This document shows positions 1-9,801 of a DNA stretch of 49,921 nt, piece after piece. The notes beneath the pieces are model-generated. The model did no database searches. It worked only from the letters and a program-made list of their open reading frames with translations, and had not been told where the DNA came from. The stretch comes from Carboxylicivirga mesophila (lineage in GTDB: Bacteria > Bacteroidota > Bacteroidia > Bacteroidales > Marinilabiliaceae), in assembly GCF_018271975.1 (NCBI RefSeq), contig NZ_JAGUCN010000034.1, positions 1-49,921 of the forward strand, read 5' to 3'. The number at the start of each line of letters is the position of its first letter. Position 1 is the stretch's first letter. A program made the position numbers and the translations under genes.

Positions 1-2
1 TG

Positions 3-98
3 CAAATTGAAATCCGTTTAATCGAAAATGGCCTACAACTCACTAAATTTCAATATTTTCAAAGAACATTGTTAGAATTTAATGGGACAGTAATGTAG
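3..98 (+). CDS. C-terminal end of an upstream gene, cut by the window edge
   Basis: Frame 3 is open from the window edge to a TAG at 96-98 and would encode 31 residues ending LLEFNGTVM. The composition is protein-like, and the stop lies immediately before the chemoreceptor gene, as in a tight operon. A run of 31 sense codons in AT-rich DNA can occur by chance, so this is only a plausible gene end. No family is recognisable from so short a tail. Confidence 0.35.
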   Translation, partial: QIEIRLIENGLQLTKFQYFQRTLLEFNGTVM

Positions 99-104
99 TT
101 GAGT

Positions 105-2036
105 ATGAAATTAGGATTAAATGCAAAACTGAATATTTATATTATCTCAGTTTTCATGGTTGTATTTAGCGTCACCTTGGGTGTGATTATTTACAATATA
201 CTTTCAAAAGCCAAGGACGATGCAGCCAATCTGGCTCAGGTGATAGGGGAGGATGAAGCAAAGAGCATTGAGAGTTACCTGAACCAGGCTCTTACAACCA
301 GCGAAACACTGGCTCAAACCATGCTTACGCTAAGACAAAATGAAGCAGGGGACCGTTATCTGGTATTGGATCTACTGAAGGAATGTTTAAAGCAGAATGA
401 GAACTACTTTGGGGTGTGGACCATGTGGGAACCCAATGCGTTTGATGATATGGATGCTTATTATGCCAAGAAATACAGTCAGGAGATTGGGCTTTTTACT
501 GCCTCCTGCTTTAGAGAAGGTGATGAGTTGCTGTTTCAAAACTTGGGAACCGATATTGTGAGTCATGTCAGTGACGACAATACAGAAGAGTATGCAGAAC
601 CCTATTATGCAGTGCCAAAAGCAACAAAAAAGCAGTTTGTTGATGATCCTTCAGAGTATAGCTTTACAGGCCTCGAAGAAGATATGGAAACAACCATCTC
701 TATTGTAACACCGTTAATTGTGGATGAGGTTTTTTTAGGCGTGGTTGGTATCGACCTCGACTTTGAAAAGCTGATGCAACTGAACGACAGGCTGGAAGTG
801 TATGATACCGGATACGGGTCAATTATTACCAATAATTTAATTATTTCCGCTCATCCCGACAGAAGCCTTGTTGGTGCCAGAATTGATACCTTATTTACAG
901 GCTTTGATGAGGAAACACTTAAGGCAATAAAAGCAGGCCGGTTGCATATCAAGCAAACAGAATCGCAGCATTTGAATACAACAGTAGCCCGCATTTATTC
1001 ACCTGTTCATCCGGGTAATTCCAACAAACCCTGGACGGTGATGATTGATATTCCTGGTGACGAGATAATGGCGGATACAATTCATTTATCTGTAATGATT
1101 CTGGTGATAGGATTAATCAGTACCATTGTGATGCTGAGTATCATCTTAATCATCTCCAAAAATATCACTAAACCAATAGAAATTATCAGTCATGGTATGA
1201 ATCAAATGGCTGATGGTGACTTAAGTGTTAATATTGATATCAATGAGCGAAGTGATGAAATAGGCACCTTACACTCTGCAGTCAATCGGATGCTCTATAA
1301 GATTAAAGAGGTAATAAATGGCATACACGAGGGTGCTGATGGCATTAATGCAGCCAGTCAGCAGCTTAGCTCTGCAGCACAGCAGATTTCTGGTGGAGCC
1401 AATGAGCAGGCGGCTTCCGTTGAAGAAATATCTTCTACAACAGAGGAAATTGCAGCTAATGTTGAGCAGAATGCCAGTAATGCCAGTGCCACCAAAACAA
1501 TTGCCCAAGGCGCTAAGCAAGGGCTTGAGGTGGTGATGTCCAAGGCCTCTTCGAGTTTGGATGCCACACGTAACATTACCGATAAAATTACAATCATCAA
1601 TGATATAGCTATACAGACTAATATTTTGGCACTTAATGCGGCTGTAGAGGCAGCAAGGGCAGGTGAACATGGACGAGGATTTGCTGTGGTAGCTGCTGAG
1701 GTCAGGAAACTGGCTGAGAATACACGAGTTGCTGCTGATGAAATTGTTAACAGTGCAACCAATAGTCTTCATATGGCTGAAGAAGCTGGTGGGCAGTTGC
1801 AAAAGATGATACCTGAGATAACAAAAACAACTCAATTGGTGGAGGAAATAGCTGCTGCCAGCAATGAGCAGAATAGTGCAACAACACAAGTGAATGCGTC
1901 TATTCTGGAGTTGAGTAATGTCACTCAGCAAAACTCAGCTTCAGCCGAGGAGTTAGCTTCCAGTGCCGAGGAGTTAGCTTCTCAATCTGAAAACTTAAAG
2001 CAGATGATTGCCTTTTTTAGAGTCAATAATCAATAA
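105..2036 (+). CDS. Methyl-accepting chemotaxis protein with Cache-type sensor
   Basis: Transmembrane chemoreceptor that should pass ligand signals from outside the cytoplasmic membrane to CheA/CheW. Seen in order: a first membrane segment (about residues 10-32), an extracytoplasmic region of about 290 residues with a dCache-like feel ([34 protein letters not shown]), a second membrane segment (about 325-350), a HAMP domain starting [20 protein letters not shown], and a long coiled-coil signalling domain. The conserved hairpin tip is intact ([20 protein letters not shown], then [19 protein letters not shown], about residues 500-540). I chose ATG at 105; an in-frame TTG at 99 would add two residues. 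No C-terminal CheR-docking pentapeptide is evident. The ligand cannot be read from the sequence. Dedicated chemotaxis genes are not seen nearby. Confidence 0.95.
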   Translation: MKLGLNAKLNIYIISVFMVVFSVTLGVIIYNILSKAKDDAANLAQVIGEDEAKSIESYLNQALTTSETLAQTMLTLRQNEAGDRYLVLDLLKECLKQNENYFGVWTMWEPNAFDDMDAYYAKKYSQEIGLFTASCFREGDELLFQNLGTDIVSHVSDDNTEEYAEPYYAVPKATKKQFVDDPSEYSFTGLEEDMETTISIVTPLIVDEVFLGVVGIDLDFEKLMQLNDRLEVYDTGYGSIITNNLIISAHPDRSLVGARIDTLFTGFDEETLKAIKAGRLHIKQTESQHLNTTVARIYSPVHPGNSNKPWTVMIDIPGDEIMADTIHLSVMILVIGLISTIVMLSIILIISKNITKPIEIISHGMNQMADGDLSVNIDINERSDEIGTLHSAVNRMLYKIKEVINGIHEGADGINAASQQLSSAAQQISGGANEQAASVEEISSTTEEIAANVEQNASNASATKTIAQGAKQGLEVVMSKASSSLDATRNITDKITIINDIAIQTNILALNAAVEAARAGEHGRGFAVVAAEVRKLAENTRVAADEIVNSATNSLHMAEEAGGQLQKMIPEITKTTQLVEEIAAASNEQNSATTQVNASILELSNVTQQNSASAEELASSAEELASQSENLKQMIAFFRVNNQ

Positions 2037-2043
2037 AAAAAAT

Positions 2044-2118
2044 AACGTACCAATTAGATTAAAGCATCTTGTATTGTCCTGCAAATAAATGCATAGGCTA
2101 ATAGCTAATTGGTGCGTT
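2044..2118. terminator. Long imperfect hairpin between convergent genes, likely bidirectional terminator
   Basis: A 14-base arm (AACGTACCAATTAG, 2044-2057) pairs with CTAATTGGTGCGTT (2105-2118) with one G-T wobble. T-rich runs follow on the plus side (TTTTT just after) and on the minus side (the A-run at 2034-2043). The loop of about 47 bases is large for a simple terminator. It sits between the convergent chemoreceptor and aldo/keto reductase genes. Confidence 0.55.
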
Positions 2119-2119
2119 T

Positions 2120-3277
2120 TTAGCTTATTACTTTTAACTGTTGAGGAGCTTCATAAAAAGCCTCGTGCAGCTCATGCAGCATTTCTTTCAAAGGGATGTG
2201 TTCGGGAACTTTCGAAAAGTCCACTTTATTAATGGCATCAGGTGTGGCAAATACGCCGGGTACCCAATGGTTGGGTGTTTTTAATTCTTTGTAGCGGTAG
2301 CGGGCAAAGTTAAGCATGTCATAACATTTCCATAGCTTGCGCCAGTGTAGAAGCAGAGGAATATCCAAATCAGAGCTGTGCTTCAGGTCATAGCCGTCAA
2401 AATGTGCGTAAGGATCATCTTTTACCATTCCGTCCAGTTGTAATTTAGCATCAAAATCTGATTGAGCGAGTGGGATATGACTGGGAAATATGCCTTTCAT
2501 CTCGTTAAAGTGACTGGCTTCGGTCATGCCAAACGATAAAGTATGCATCTCGGCGTGACTCAGACAAAAACGGGCATTCCATTGGATGGGTGTGGCATGT
2601 GGAATGGCTTTATGGACTTTTGCTGGTGCCTGAAACAATTGTCCGCCTTTGTCGTTGGGCGAAATAATAAAAACACCCATATCTTTTTCTTTTGCCAGTT
2701 GCACTGCAGCATGGTTGCGCTGGTAAAAATAGTAGTAGTGCAGATTAACAAATTCAAACATATCTGTTTGAATGGCTTTAACAATTGTTTCCACTGAGCC
2801 GTGGGTACTGAAGCCAACATGTTTGATAATGCCTTCTTCTTTCATCTTCAATAGCTCCTCAATTGCACCACCTGACTGACAGGCTTTATATAATAACTCG
2901 TTAGTATTAATGCCATGCCAGGCATAAAAGTCAAAATAATCAGTCTGAAGTGTTGTTAATTGCTCTTCCACCAGGCGACGTGTCTCATCAGCCGTAAGCG
3001 GATTTCCTTTGGTCATTAGGTGATACGACGAACGGTCAATATTAAGCTCTTTGTTTAAAGTTCGTCCAAAAACAGTTTCGCTTTTCACATAGCCGTATGC
3101 CGTTTCAAAATGATTGATACCCTGTTTGATAGCCAGGTCAACCATTTGATTGCAATGGTCCTGAGTGGCTGCAGGTATTGTTTGACGTGGATTGTCCCAG
3201 ACGTTTTTAAAACGCATTCCACCAAGGGTGATAACACTAATGTGTTTGTTTGTTTTGCCAAATCGTCTGTATTCCAT
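2120..3277 (-). CDS. Aldo/keto reductase family oxidoreductase
   Basis: Cytosolic NAD(P)H-dependent oxidoreductase fold. The N-terminus MEYRRFGKTNKHISVITLGG is the usual AKR start. The catalytic tetrad region is visible: NHFETAYGY (Tyr63), LMTKGNP (Lys90) and YAWHG (His121). The tetrad Asp is replaced by Glu58, which is unusual. The C-terminal third (about residues 240-385) is longer than in simple AKRs and resembles the larger COG1453-type predicted oxidoreductases. It lacks the Cys-rich ferredoxin motif often found there. It stands alone on the minus strand, so neighbours do not indicate a substrate. The family call is firm; the substrate is unknown. Confidence 0.88.
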   Translation of the reverse strand: MEYRRFGKTNKHISVITLGGMRFKNVWDNPRQTIPAATQDHCNQMVDLAIKQGINHFETAYGYVKSETVFGRTLNKELNIDRSSYHLMTKGNPLTADETRRLVEEQLTTLQTDYFDFYAWHGINTNELLYKACQSGGAIEELLKMKEEGIIKHVGFSTHGSVETIVKAIQTDMFEFVNLHYYYFYQRNHAAVQLAKEKDMGVFIISPNDKGGQLFQAPAKVHKAIPHATPIQWNARFCLSHAEMHTLSFGMTEASHFNEMKGIFPSHIPLAQSDFDAKLQLDGMVKDDPYAHFDGYDLKHSSDLDIPLLLHWRKLWKCYDMLNFARYRYKELKTPNHWVPGVFATPDAINKVDFSKVPEHIPLKEMLHELHEAFYEAPQQLKVIS

Positions 3278-3389
3278 TTTGCTTTTGTATTGTTTGTATT
3301 TGCTTATTGGTTTGCAAAGCTAATCCAAAGTTCAACAACACAAGCAAACTGATGTTCAAATCTCGTGGGGTGTCAGCAGCAAACTGGCT

Positions 3390-3430
3390 AAAAAAAGAGG
3401 GCATTGTATCCTGTTAAGAACAATACCCTC
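3390..3430 (-). terminator. Rho-independent terminator of the acyl-CoA carboxylase operon
   Basis: Read on the minus strand, GAGGGTATTGT (from 3430) pairs with ACAATGCCCTC (to 3397) as an 11-bp stem with one G-U pair, followed by seven T. It lies 40 bases past the stop of the carboxyltransferase gene, which is the last gene of the operon. Confidence 0.85.
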
Positions 3431-3469
3431 CATGGAATATACGGCTGTAAAGTAAACGATAGTTAACTT

Positions 3470-5008
3470 TTATAATGGCATATTGCCATGTTTTTTCAGC
3501 GGTGCTGTTTCGCTTTTGTTTTGAGTCATTTCCAATGCCTGTATGAGTTTAAAGCGTGTCTCTTTAGGCAAAATGATTTCATCAATATAGCCTAATTCAG
3601 CAGCACGATACGGATTGGCAAAGTTCTCGCGGTAATCATCCACGCGTTCAGCTTTGGCAATTTCATCATGTTCGCCTCTGAATATAATGTTAACAGCTCC
3701 TTCAGGACCCATCACAGCTATCTCAGCTGTTGGATAGGCAAAATTAATATCTGCCATCAGGTGCTTGGATGCCATTACATCGTAGGCGCCACCGTAGGCT
3801 TTACGTGTTATAATAGTAATTTTTGGTACAGTTGCTTCGGCATAGGCATATAGTAGTTTGGCGCCGTGTTTGATAATACCGCCATACTCCTGCACAGTTC
3901 CTGGTAAGAATCCTGGTACATCCACAAAGGTCACAATAGGTATATTAAACGCATCACAGAAACGTACAAAGCGGGCTCCTTTAGTCGATGATTCAATGTC
4001 GAGGACACCAGCCAGGTAGTTAGGCTGATTGGCTACAATACCTACAGTTCGACCAGCCATACGTCCAAAGCCAGTGATAATGTTCTGGGCGTAATGGGGC
4101 ATCACCTCAAAAAAGTGTTTGTTATCCACCACTTTGCTAATCAGGTCGTGCATATCATAGGGCTTGTTCGGATCGGCTGGAATTAGCTCCTGCAGCTCAG
4201 GACTTTCACGGCGGATATCATCAGTGGTTGGCAGTACCGGTGGGTCTTCCATGTTGTTAGATGGAATAAAGCTTAGTAACTCCCTAATCATCATCAATGT
4301 ATGTTCGTCGTTATCAGCCATAAAGTGTGCCACACCACTTTTGGCATTATGCGTATGCGCACCTCCCAGTTCTTCCTTGGTCACCTCTTCGTGTGTGACT
4401 GTTTTAATCACATCAGGCCCTGTTACAAACATATAACTGGTGTCTTTCACCATAAAAATAAAGTCGGTGAGGGCAGGGGAGTAAACAGCACCACCTGCAC
4501 AAGGACCCATAATGGCCGATATTTGAGGAATAACACCTGAAGCTTTAACATTAAGGTAGAAGATATCACCGTATCCGGCCAGGCTCTGAACACCCTCCTG
4601 TATGCGGGCACCGCCTGAGTCGTTTAGTCCGATAAGTGGGGCACCCATTTTTAGTGCCATGTTAGATATTTTAATGATCTTATCGGCATTGGTACGACTT
4701 AATGAACCCCCGAAAACAGTAAAGTCCTGTGCAAAAACATACACGAGTCGACCATCTACTTTTCCATAACCGGTAATAAAACCATCACCCGGAAACTGGG
4801 TTTTTTCCATGCCAAAATTATTGCACTGATGTTTTACTAGTTTATCGAGTTCCACAAACGTACCGGCATCCAAAAAGATGTCAATGCGTTCGCGGGCTGT
4901 CAGTTTACCACCCTTATGTTGTTTTTCAATACGTGCTTCGCCACCACCTGCTTCGGCTTCGCGGTTACGTTCTTCAAACTTCTTATATTTTTCTTTTAAA
5001 TTTTGCAT
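3470..5008 (-). CDS. pccB: Acyl-CoA carboxylase carboxyltransferase subunit (PccB/MmdA type)
   Basis: Transfers the carboxyl group from carboxybiotin to an acyl-CoA, most likely propionyl-CoA to methylmalonyl-CoA. At 512 aa it has the full length of a PccB-type subunit, with both crotonase-like halves. N-half motifs are [20 protein letters not shown] and [17 protein letters not shown]-half motifs are [20 protein letters not shown] and [18 protein letters not shown]. It is the third gene of a minus-strand operon after the biotin carboxylase and the biotin carrier, 15 bases after the carrier stop. No sodium-pump membrane subunit lies nearby, which favours a carboxylase over a membrane decarboxylase, although MmdA proteins look the same. 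Propionyl-CoA as the substrate is inferred from the family. Confidence 0.92.
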   Translation of the reverse strand: MQNLKEKYKKFEERNREAEAGGGEARIEKQHKGGKLTARERIDIFLDAGTFVELDKLVKHQCNNFGMEKTQFPGDGFITGYGKVDGRLVYVFAQDFTVFGGSLSRTNADKIIKISNMALKMGAPLIGLNDSGGARIQEGVQSLAGYGDIFYLNVKASGVIPQISAIMGPCAGGAVYSPALTDFIFMVKDTSYMFVTGPDVIKTVTHEEVTKEELGGAHTHNAKSGVAHFMADNDEHTLMMIRELLSFIPSNNMEDPPVLPTTDDIRRESPELQELIPADPNKPYDMHDLISKVVDNKHFFEVMPHYAQNIITGFGRMAGRTVGIVANQPNYLAGVLDIESSTKGARFVRFCDAFNIPIVTFVDVPGFLPGTVQEYGGIIKHGAKLLYAYAEATVPKITIITRKAYGGAYDVMASKHLMADINFAYPTAEIAVMGPEGAVNIIFRGEHDEIAKAERVDDYRENFANPYRAAELGYIDEIILPKETRFKLIQALEMTQNKSETAPLKKHGNMPL

Positions 5009-5023
5009 CTTTCAAACTATTAG

Positions 5024-5530
5024 TTATTCAATTTCTACTAGAGGCTGGTGACCTTCAACCGCTTCACCTTCGGCTACATAAACCTTCTTTACAATGCCAT
5101 CAACAGCACTCTTGTATTCACTTTCCATTTTCATGGCAGAAACAATGACTACTGTTTGACCTTTTTCTACAGTATCACCTTCTTTAACAGGTATTTTAAC
5201 AATTTTACCTGGCATAGGTGTTGAAATAATATTACCTCCGGCATCCAGTGAGGATTTCGACGAGTTACGATAGCGCGTAGCAGCGTCAATCACTTCAATT
5301 TCATAATAGTTACTGATGGTGTTAACCTTGTACTCATTCAGGCTGTCTCCTTCAATCATCTCCATGTTAATGGACTGACCATCCAGCAGTATAGAATACG
5401 TATCTGATTCTACCTTTATAAGATCCAGATCGTAAATCCGGCCATCAATATCAACTTTGTATTTCGAGCCATCCTGCTCAAGAATTTTAATTCTGGCAAG
5501 GCGCGTATCTATTTTTAATTCTATTGGCAT
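5024..5530 (-). CDS. Biotin carboxyl carrier protein of the acyl-CoA carboxylase
   Basis: Small carrier that shuttles carboxybiotin between the biotin carboxylase and the carboxyltransferase. Residues 100-168 form a biotinyl domain with the biotin attachment motif SAMKMES (Lys134). It is preceded by the typical PMPGKIVKIPVKEGDTVEKG segment. Residues 1-95 form an extra N-terminal domain (PIELKIDTRLARIKILEQDG onward) that probably binds the partner subunits, as in other Bacteroidota carriers of this operon type. The gene lies between the two catalytic subunits with spacers of 11 and 15 bases, so the three should be co-transcribed. Confidence 0.92.
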   Translation of the reverse strand: MPIELKIDTRLARIKILEQDGSKYKVDIDGRIYDLDLIKVESDTYSILLDGQSINMEMIEGDSLNEYKVNTISNYYEIEVIDAATRYRNSSKSSLDAGGNIISTPMPGKIVKIPVKEGDTVEKGQTVVIVSAMKMESEYKSAVDGIVKKVYVAEGEAVEGHQPLVEIE

Positions 5531-5541
5531 AGTGGCTGATT

Positions 5542-7056
5542 TTATAGTCGTAAGATGTTTTTGCGGCGTGCATATTCTTTCCAGGCCGATTGATTTGGTG
5601 TGGCAACATTGCTTTTATCAGCCGCATCTTTTAGTTTCTGGGTATAATCCAGAAAGGCCACAAACAAGGCGATGTCTTCACAATAATCTGTACAATCGTC
5701 CTCGTCCGTCATCAAAAAGTCCATATTCTTTTCGATAAAGTGCGTATCGTAGTTGCCTTCAACAAAATCTTTGGCTTCCATAATGCGGGCTACAAATGGG
5801 ATGGAGGTTTTTACCCCGGTGATTTTATATTCGTAAAGCGCACGTTTCATACGATCAATGGCTTCCATACGGGTGGGTGCCCAAGATATTACCTTTGATA
5901 TCATTGGATCGTAATGGAATGGGATTTCATACCCTTCATATACATAGCCATCGGTGCGCATACCCAGTCCCATTGGTTCAGTAATGTTTTTCACTACACC
6001 AGGGCAAGGCATAAAATTATTCTTATGGTCCTCAGCGTAGATACGACACTCAATGGCATGGCCATTTTGTCGCAGATCGTCTTGTTTGAATTCAAGAGGT
6101 AGGCCGTTTGCAACATTAATTTGTGCTTTCACAAGGTCAACACCAGTGGTACGTTCTGTTATCGGGTGCTCAACCTGGAGGCGTGTATTCATTTCCAGGA
6201 AGTAAAAATTATGGTCATTGTCCACCAGGAACTCAACCGTGCCTGCTCCAACATAATCAACCGATTTGGCTGCAGCAATGGCTTGCTCACCCATTTTATT
6301 TCGCAGTTCTGGCGTCATAAGCGGAGATGGCGTTTCCTCAACCACTTTCTGATGACGTCGCTGCACTGAGCATTCGCGTTCAAACAGATGAACGTAATTG
6401 CCATGTTGGTCGGCCATTATCTGAAACTCAATGTGATGAGGCGATTCAATGTATTTCTCCATATACACAGCATCATCGCCAAACGCTGAACGGGCTTCAG
6501 ACTTAGCCATGTTATAGGCATTCACCAGGTCTTTTTCTTCACGGACCAGTCGCATGCCTTTACCACCGCCACCAGCACTGGCTTTCAGCATAATCGGATA
6601 GCCTATTTCAGCAGCAATTGTTTTCAGCTTATTTGGATCATCAATATTTTCTTTTGTGCCAGGCACTACCGGAACACCTGATTCTATCATTAACTGCCTG
6701 GCTGTTAGTTTATCGCCCATGGTATTGATCGCATGAATCGATGGACCGATAAATATGATGCCCGCTTTGTCAACAGCTTCAGCAAAGTTGGCATTTTCAG
6801 ACAGGAAACCATAGCCGGGGTGTATGGCATCAGATTTTGATACCTTGGCCACTTCAATGATTTTCTCAATATTAAGATAGCTTTCTGCTGATGTGGCCGG
6901 ACCTACACAGTAGGCTTCGTCGGCGTACCTGACATGCATCGCAGTTCTGTCAGCTTCGGAATAAATGGCTACCGAGCGTAAGCCCATCTCGCGGCACGAT
7001 CGCATAACGCGGACAGCAATTTCGCCTCGGTTAGCAACTAAGACTTTTCTGATCAT
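5542..7056 (-). CDS. accC: Biotin carboxylase subunit of acyl-CoA carboxylase (AccC-like)
   Basis: ATP-dependent carboxylation of biotin, the first half-reaction of the complex. The N-terminus MIRKVLVANRGEIAVRVMRS is classical. The ATP-grasp glycine loop KASAGGGGKGMRLV, the ECSVQRRHQKVVEE segment and the catalytic FLEMNTRLQVEHPITE are all present. At 504 aa it is about 50 residues longer than E. coli AccC. The extra C-terminal tail (MTDEDDCTDYCEDIALFVAF onward) is common in Bacteroidota PCC-type enzymes. It is the first gene of the operon. An imperfect inverted repeat TCAAAC/GTTTGA lies about 100 bases upstream (7156-7176) in the region shared with the divergent ferritin gene. Confidence 0.94.
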   Translation of the reverse strand: MIRKVLVANRGEIAVRVMRSCREMGLRSVAIYSEADRTAMHVRYADEAYCVGPATSAESYLNIEKIIEVAKVSKSDAIHPGYGFLSENANFAEAVDKAGIIFIGPSIHAINTMGDKLTARQLMIESGVPVVPGTKENIDDPNKLKTIAAEIGYPIMLKASAGGGGKGMRLVREEKDLVNAYNMAKSEARSAFGDDAVYMEKYIESPHHIEFQIMADQHGNYVHLFERECSVQRRHQKVVEETPSPLMTPELRNKMGEQAIAAAKSVDYVGAGTVEFLVDNDHNFYFLEMNTRLQVEHPITERTTGVDLVKAQINVANGLPLEFKQDDLRQNGHAIECRIYAEDHKNNFMPCPGVVKNITEPMGLGMRTDGYVYEGYEIPFHYDPMISKVISWAPTRMEAIDRMKRALYEYKITGVKTSIPFVARIMEAKDFVEGNYDTHFIEKNMDFLMTDEDDCTDYCEDIALFVAFLDYTQKLKDAADKSNVATPNQSAWKEYARRKNILRL

Positions 7057-7228
7057 AATGGAATAAAGATTTCAATTATAAAAAATTAGAAGTCAAAATG
7101 TTTTAAATAACATTAAAAGACCTTTAATTCCGATGTGCAAAAAAGCTGAATTTTATCAAACTTCCAAACGGTTTGATGAATTTGTGTGGAATGATTATAA
7201 ATAAGAATGTGGCTAAACAGCTGACCGA

Positions 7229-7255
7229 TTGGATGGTTTATTAAGTGTATATTTG
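7229..7255 (+). promoter_or_regulatory. Bacteroidota-type promoter of the ferritin gene
   Basis: TATATTTG at 7248-7255 matches the -7 consensus TAnnTTTG. A TTG at 7229-7231 could serve as the -33 element, although the spacing (16) is short. The expected start site leaves a leader of about 20 bases before the ATG at 7283. The 10-mer TATATTTGCT also occurs upstream of the trehalose synthase gene. Confidence 0.45.
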
Positions 7256-7282
7256 CTATTAGAATCTTAATTTTTAACTGTT

Positions 7283-7789
7283 ATGCTTAAGAAAAAAGTC
7301 GAAGAAATTCTGGTTAATCAGATTGAAAAAGAAGCTTATTCATCTAATTTATATTTGGCAATGGCTGTTTGGGCCGACACTAATGGGTATGAAGGAACAG
7401 CCAATTGGTTGTATGCCCAGGCAGAAGAAGAGCGTTTGCACATGATGAAATTTATTAAATATGTTAATGAGCGTGGTGGTAAGGCCATTATTCCTTCAGT
7501 AGAACAGCCACCGTCTGAATACAAAGACATTAAAGCTGTGTTTGCCAAGGTGTATGAGCATGAGCAATATGTGACTGAATTAATCAGTGGTATTGTAGGG
7601 GTTTGTTTAGAAGAAAAAGATTTTACTACTCATAACTGGATTCAATGGTTCGTTACTGAGCAGATTGAAGAGGAAGCTTCTGTAGCTGCCATTAACGATA
7701 AATTAAGACTGTTAGGTGATCACAACCTGTATATGTTCGATCGTGATATTATGGGTATGCGTGGTCAAGTGCCTGCCAGTGCTGAGTAA
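7283..7789 (+). CDS. ftnA: Non-heme ferritin, iron storage
   Basis: Forms a 24-subunit cage that oxidises and stores iron in the cytoplasm. The 168-aa length matches bacterial FtnA, and the ferroxidase ligands fall at the same numbering as in E. coli FtnA: Glu17, Glu50, His53, Glu94, Gln127 and Glu130. The four-helix bundle begins LKKKVEEILVNQIEKEAYSS. No heme-binding Met of the bacterioferritin type is evident. The gene is monocistronic, with its own promoter-like site upstream and a strong hairpin terminator downstream. No Fur-like box could be identified with certainty. Confidence 0.95.
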   Translation: MLKKKVEEILVNQIEKEAYSSNLYLAMAVWADTNGYEGTANWLYAQAEEERLHMMKFIKYVNERGGKAIIPSVEQPPSEYKDIKAVFAKVYEHEQYVTELISGIVGVCLEEKDFTTHNWIQWFVTEQIEEEASVAAINDKLRLLGDHNLYMFDRDIMGMRGQVPASAE

Positions 7790-7850
7790 TGACTTACCAG
7801 GTTGTTAATGCAGAGAATAAAATACATCCTGATATTTAAACATTAAGGAT

Positions 7851-7893
7851 TATAAACAATAAAGCCGGCTTTTAGCCGGCTTTATTGTTTATA
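7851..7893. terminator. Perfect-stem bidirectional terminator
   Basis: The 19-base arm at 7851-7869 is the exact reverse complement of 7875-7893 (GCCGGC core flanked by AT-rich outer stem), with a tiny T-rich loop. The TTTATTGTTT side on each strand supplies a T-rich tail. It lies between the convergent ferritin and GH15 genes. Confidence 0.85.
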
Positions 7894-7912
7894 AGCTATG
7901 TAATGATCGCTT

Positions 7913-9721
7913 TTAATGATGAATCGATTTCATAATCTGAGCTTCTTTTGATATTTGTGCGCCAGATAAAGTAATGGCAGTTTCGATAATAGCCAGGTGT
8001 GAATAGGCCTGTGGAAAGTTACCCAACAAACGTCGTGTTTTAAAATCCAGGTCCTCACTGAATAATCCCAAGTGGTTTGAGCAAGCCAGCAAGGCATCAA
8101 ATTTACGTTTGGCTTCATCTTTAAGCCCAATTTTATATAAGCTGTTAATCAACCAGAACGAGCAAATAGTAAACGCTGACTGTGGTTCGCCAAAATCATC
8201 TTCATTCTTATACCTATACATCAGTCCGTCGTGCTCCAGTTCTTTTTGAATAGCCAGCACCGTTTTCTTATAGCGCTGGTCATCAGCCTTAATAAAACCA
8301 TAGGTTTCCATCAGCAGCACAGCTGCATCTAAATCATTGGAGCCATATGACTGAGTAAATGTATGCTTTTGATCTGACCAGGCATTTTTATGAATATCGG
8401 CAGCTATCTTTTCTTCCAGTTTTTTCCATTCGATTGCATAGGTGTCGCGCTTTAAGAGTGTCGCAATCTTGCGTGCACGGTCAATGGCTACCCAGCACAG
8501 AACTTTACTAAATGTAAAATGTTTGCCTTCGCTGCGAATCTCCCAGATACCTTTATCAGGTTCTTGCCAGTTCTCATCAACCACTTTTACAATATTACGC
8601 ACTATGGTCCATAAGTCTTCACTGTTGCCAAGTGTTGAGCGGAATCGTTCGAAATACTGTAGTACCACATCCATCAGGATGCCATAAATATCATTCTGTT
8701 TTTGTACATATGCGGCGTTGCCAATGCGCACCGGTTTACTACCTTCGTAGCCTGCCAGGTGATCAAGCTCCACCTCGGTGAGTTCCTTCTCACCATGTAT
8801 GCCGTACATAATCTGCATCTTCTGTCCTTTATCAGGCATCAGGCTGATGATAAAATTCAGGTAACGCTCGGCAATGCGCTCATGACCCAGTTCAGTCATG
8901 ATTTTTACCACCATCGATGCATCGCGTATCCAGCAGAAGCGGTAATCCCAGTTGCGCACTTCACCAATGGTTTCGGGCAGTGAAGTGGTGAGTGCAGCCA
9001 GAATGGCACCTGATTTCTGGTAATTTAGCAGTTTTAGTGTCAGGGCGCTCCGGTTAATGGCAGCCTCGTAACTCTTAAAACTGGTAGTTTTGTCTGACCA
9101 GTTAAGCCAATACACTTTAGTGCGCTGATGCTTTAGGTAAGAGCGATTGGTCGATTGCTTCAGCAGTTTTTGGTTATAGCTTAGCAACAGGTATTCGTTT
9201 TGCTTAATGGTTACTGGCAGCTTGTCTTTGATACTTTTCTTGTCGAAAGACGAATACAGATAAACAGAATCGTATTCACCATCGGTGGTGTAGGCTTTTA
9301 TATATTCCTCTTCAACATCAATAGCTGTGTTTGACATGGCATAAACCAGCTTTGGTTCGAAGTTGATAACCACATTTACCGAGCCTGAAATATGCTTGAT
9401 GTACCTGACAATATCGGGTGGCGTATAATATACACCGTGCTCATTGCGGTAGCGTGGCATAAAATCATGCAATTCAAAAACACCTGATTCACAAGTGAAT
9501 TTGGTGACAAGTATATTGGTGCGAGATATATAAAACTGCTCAGTTTCGTAGTCGCCTACCGGTTTAACACTAAAAAATCCGCCTTTCTTATCATCCAGAA
9601 TTCTGGCAAAGGTTGAAGGAGCGGCAAAGTGAGGTAAACAAAGCCATTCGACAGAGCCGGTTTTCGAAACCAGTGCAGCACTTCTGCAATTCCCAATGAT
9701 ACCGTAATCAAGGTTCTTCAT
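7913..9721 (-). CDS. Glycoside hydrolase family 15 protein (glucoamylase or trehalase type)
   Basis: Cytosolic, as no signal peptide is present, and about 602 aa, the usual length of bacterial GH15 enzymes with an N-terminal beta-sandwich and a C-terminal (alpha/alpha)6 barrel. Signature segments are IGNCRSAALVSKTGSVEWLC at the N-terminus, NWDYRFCWIRDASMVVKIM in the barrel, and WEIRSEGKHFTFSKVLCWVA. GH15 enzymes release glucose from alpha-glucans, and some members are trehalases. Divergent transcription from a trehalose synthase/phosphatase gene favours a role in trehalose or glycogen turnover, but sequence alone does not settle the substrate. I chose ATG at 9721; an upstream in-frame TTG at 9727 would add two residues. 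Confidence 0.9.
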   Translation of the reverse strand: MKNLDYGIIGNCRSAALVSKTGSVEWLCLPHFAAPSTFARILDDKKGGFFSVKPVGDYETEQFYISRTNILVTKFTCESGVFELHDFMPRYRNEHGVYYTPPDIVRYIKHISGSVNVVINFEPKLVYAMSNTAIDVEEEYIKAYTTDGEYDSVYLYSSFDKKSIKDKLPVTIKQNEYLLLSYNQKLLKQSTNRSYLKHQRTKVYWLNWSDKTTSFKSYEAAINRSALTLKLLNYQKSGAILAALTTSLPETIGEVRNWDYRFCWIRDASMVVKIMTELGHERIAERYLNFIISLMPDKGQKMQIMYGIHGEKELTEVELDHLAGYEGSKPVRIGNAAYVQKQNDIYGILMDVVLQYFERFRSTLGNSEDLWTIVRNIVKVVDENWQEPDKGIWEIRSEGKHFTFSKVLCWVAIDRARKIATLLKRDTYAIEWKKLEEKIAADIHKNAWSDQKHTFTQSYGSNDLDAAVLLMETYGFIKADDQRYKKTVLAIQKELEHDGLMYRYKNEDDFGEPQSAFTICSFWLINSLYKIGLKDEAKRKFDALLACSNHLGLFSEDLDFKTRRLLGNFPQAYSHLAIIETAITLSGAQISKEAQIMKSIHH

Positions 9722-9771
9722 ACGCAATCCAACTTATACTTGTATTCTGATAAAACTTCTACTAAGTAAAC

Positions 9772-9801
9772 TTTGAAATAATCTATAAAAATGTATATTT
9801 G
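9772..9801 (+). promoter_or_regulatory. Candidate promoter for the trehalose synthase/phosphatase gene
   Basis: TTTG at 9772-9775, an 18-base spacer, then TATATTTG at 9794-9801 fit the Bacteroidota -33/-7 promoter well. If used, the transcript would have an untranslated leader of about 165 bases before the ATG at 9975. The leader contains no motif that I recognise. The site lies only about 50 bases from the 5' end of the divergent GH15 gene. Confidence 0.45.

Noticed and set aside
1269-1931. Long minus-strand frame antisense to the chemoreceptor
   Set aside because: It is a reverse-strand shadow of the repetitive Ala/Glu-rich signalling domain; Cys/Leu/Ser-rich composition and no family.
3470-7056. 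Sodium-pumping methylmalonyl-CoA decarboxylase
   Set aside because: A biotin carboxylase subunit is present and no membrane beta subunit or gamma subunit is adjacent, which fits a carboxylase instead.
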